Assembly: GCF_017483025.1 (NCBI RefSeq)
Contig: NZ_JAFUMA010000025.1
Location: forward strand, 1 to 40,072
Length of the DNA stretch: 40,072 nt
Direction of reading: 5' to 3'
Source of the DNA: Anaerotignum sp.
GTDB taxonomy: Bacteria; Bacillota; Clostridia; Lachnospirales; Anaerotignaceae
Shown here: piece after piece, positions 39,521-40,072 of the stretch
How positions within the stretch are numbered: the first letter of the stretch is position 1
How the letters are laid out: the number at the start of each line of letters is the position of its first letter
Made by a program: the position numbers and the translations under genes
Notes under the pieces: generated by a model
The model's database searches: none
What the model was told of the DNA's origin: nothing
Seen by the model: only the letters and a program-made list of their open reading frames with translations

Positions 39521-39549
39521 AAAGGATAGGACATTTGTCCTATCCTTTT
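39521..39549 (+). terminator. Bidirectional terminator between the HAD gene and tyrS
   Basis: AAAGGATAGGAC (39521-39532) and GTCCTATCCTTT (39537-39548) form a 12-bp stem with a 4-base loop. T and A runs flank it on both sides, so it serves both converging genes. Confidence 0.93.
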
Positions 39550-39561
39550 CTGATGTCTTTC

Positions 39562-40072
39562 TTATTTCAGAATAACATTGTGGAATGTCTTTTTGCCTTT
39601 CTGCACCAGCAGCTTGCCATCTGTGAACAGATCTGTTGTTACTTTGAAATCAACATCTTTGACGGGCTGTTCTGCCAGTTTTACGCCGCCCTGCTGTACG
39701 GCACGTCTGCCTTCGGAACGGGAAGGAACGACTTTGATGGTTGTCAGCAGTGTCAGGATATCCATGCCTTCTGCAAAATCAGCAGCGGGGATTTCTGTAG
39801 AAGGAGCATCTGCAGTTGCAGCACCTTTGCCGAAGAGGGCTCTTGCAGCTTCCTGGGCTTTTGTTGCTTCTTCTTCGCCATGAACGATTTTTGTCAGTTC
39901 AAATGCCAAGATTTCTTTTGCTTTATTGATTTCAGCACCTTCCAGAGCGCCCAGACGGCGAACTTCATCCATAGGCAGGAATGTCAGCAGAGCCAGACAT
40001 TTTTCAACGTCTTTATCGCCAACGTTTCTCCAGTACTGATAGAATTCGTAAGGGGATGTTTTTTCGGGATCC
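39562..40072 (-). CDS. tyrS: Tyrosyl-tRNA synthetase, C-terminal part (5' end beyond window)
   Basis: TyrS charges tRNA-Tyr. The frame is open through the right window edge; about 169 codons are visible. They begin in SPYEFYQYWRNVGDKDVEK and continue CLALLTFLPMDEVRRLGA, then INKAKEILAFELTKIVHG, typical of the tRNA-binding helical part. The C-terminal S4 domain follows (about 75 residues, EGRRAVQQGGVKLAEQPVKD and LLVQKGKKTFHNV). The catalytic Rossmann domain and any T-box leader lie outside. Treating the internal ATG at 39972 as the start would remove conserved sequence, so this is a truncated view, not a short gene. Confidence 0.95.
   Translation of the reverse strand, partial: DPEKTSPYEFYQYWRNVGDKDVEKCLALLTFLPMDEVRRLGALEGAEINKAKEILAFELTKIVHGEEEATKAQEAARALFGKGAATADAPSTEIPAADFAEGMDILTLLTTIKVVPSRSEGRRAVQQGGVKLAEQPVKDVDFKVTTDLFTDGKLLVQKGKKTFHNVILK

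Overview
This window reads as one continuous piece of chromosome from an anaerobic, spore-forming Firmicute of the class Clostridia, probably Lachnospiraceae or a close relative. The evidence is gene order and family membership: SigH, a SpoVD-type PBP, MurE with the meso-diaminopimelate motif, two T-boxes, strong AGGAGG ribosome sites, many GTG/TTG starts and sigma-A type promoters. No phage, insertion sequence or CRISPR array was seen. Species assignment is inference only.

Layout. 1-416: four tRNAs (Asp, Val, Met, Gln) and terminators. 421-2742 (minus): GNAT acetyltransferase, MATE exporter, and a small membrane protein whose promoter lies under two matching palindromes. 2852-8723 (plus): ispF, a cysteine T-box with a possible Cys-containing small ORF, cysE, cysS, mrnC, rlmB, rae1(yacP), sigH, tRNA-Thr. 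This matches the Bacillus gltX-cysE-cysS-mrnC-rlmB-yacP-sigH order, without gltX. 8846-9235 (minus): a YmaF-like histidine protein. 9412-17910 (plus): an aromatic amino acid operon, aroF-tyrA-aroB-aroA-aroC-pheA-aroQ-aminotransferase. It is preceded by a 22-codon leader peptide with a Tyr-Phe-Tyr-Phe-Tyr run and a strong terminator, which is a transcription attenuator.

17986-31014 (plus): three tandem terminators, then the division and cell wall (dcw) cluster mraZ-rsmH-ftsL-pbpB-spoVD-murE-murF-mraY-murD-ftsW/spoVE. Its promoter carries six GTGG boxes in exact 10-bp register, expected to be the MraZ operator, and a second GTGG cluster lies among the upstream terminators. The cluster stops at ftsW, with no murG. 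31055-34062: valine T-box and valS. 34069-37155 (minus): HTH/zinc-ribbon regulator, glyoxalase-like protein, a large helical protein with a 16-residue Cys/His tail repeat, and a short orphan ORF. 37244-40072: sfsA, a DJ-1/PfpI protein (minus), a HAD phosphatase, and the 3' part of tyrS (minus, cut by the window edge).

How it fits together. Amino-acid supply is sensed by three RNA devices: a Cys T-box, a Val T-box and a Phe/Tyr leader-peptide attenuator. The aro operon runs from DAHP to phenylpyruvate and 4-hydroxyphenylpyruvate plus a transaminase, but lacks shikimate dehydrogenase and shikimate kinase here. The dcw genes make lipid I and the septal and spore-cortex synthases. The least described items are the clostridial aromatic leader attenuator, the two-part MraZ box arrangement, the paired GTGTA-N4-TACAC operators, the hairpin over the spoVD ribosome site, and the Cys/His-tailed protein.
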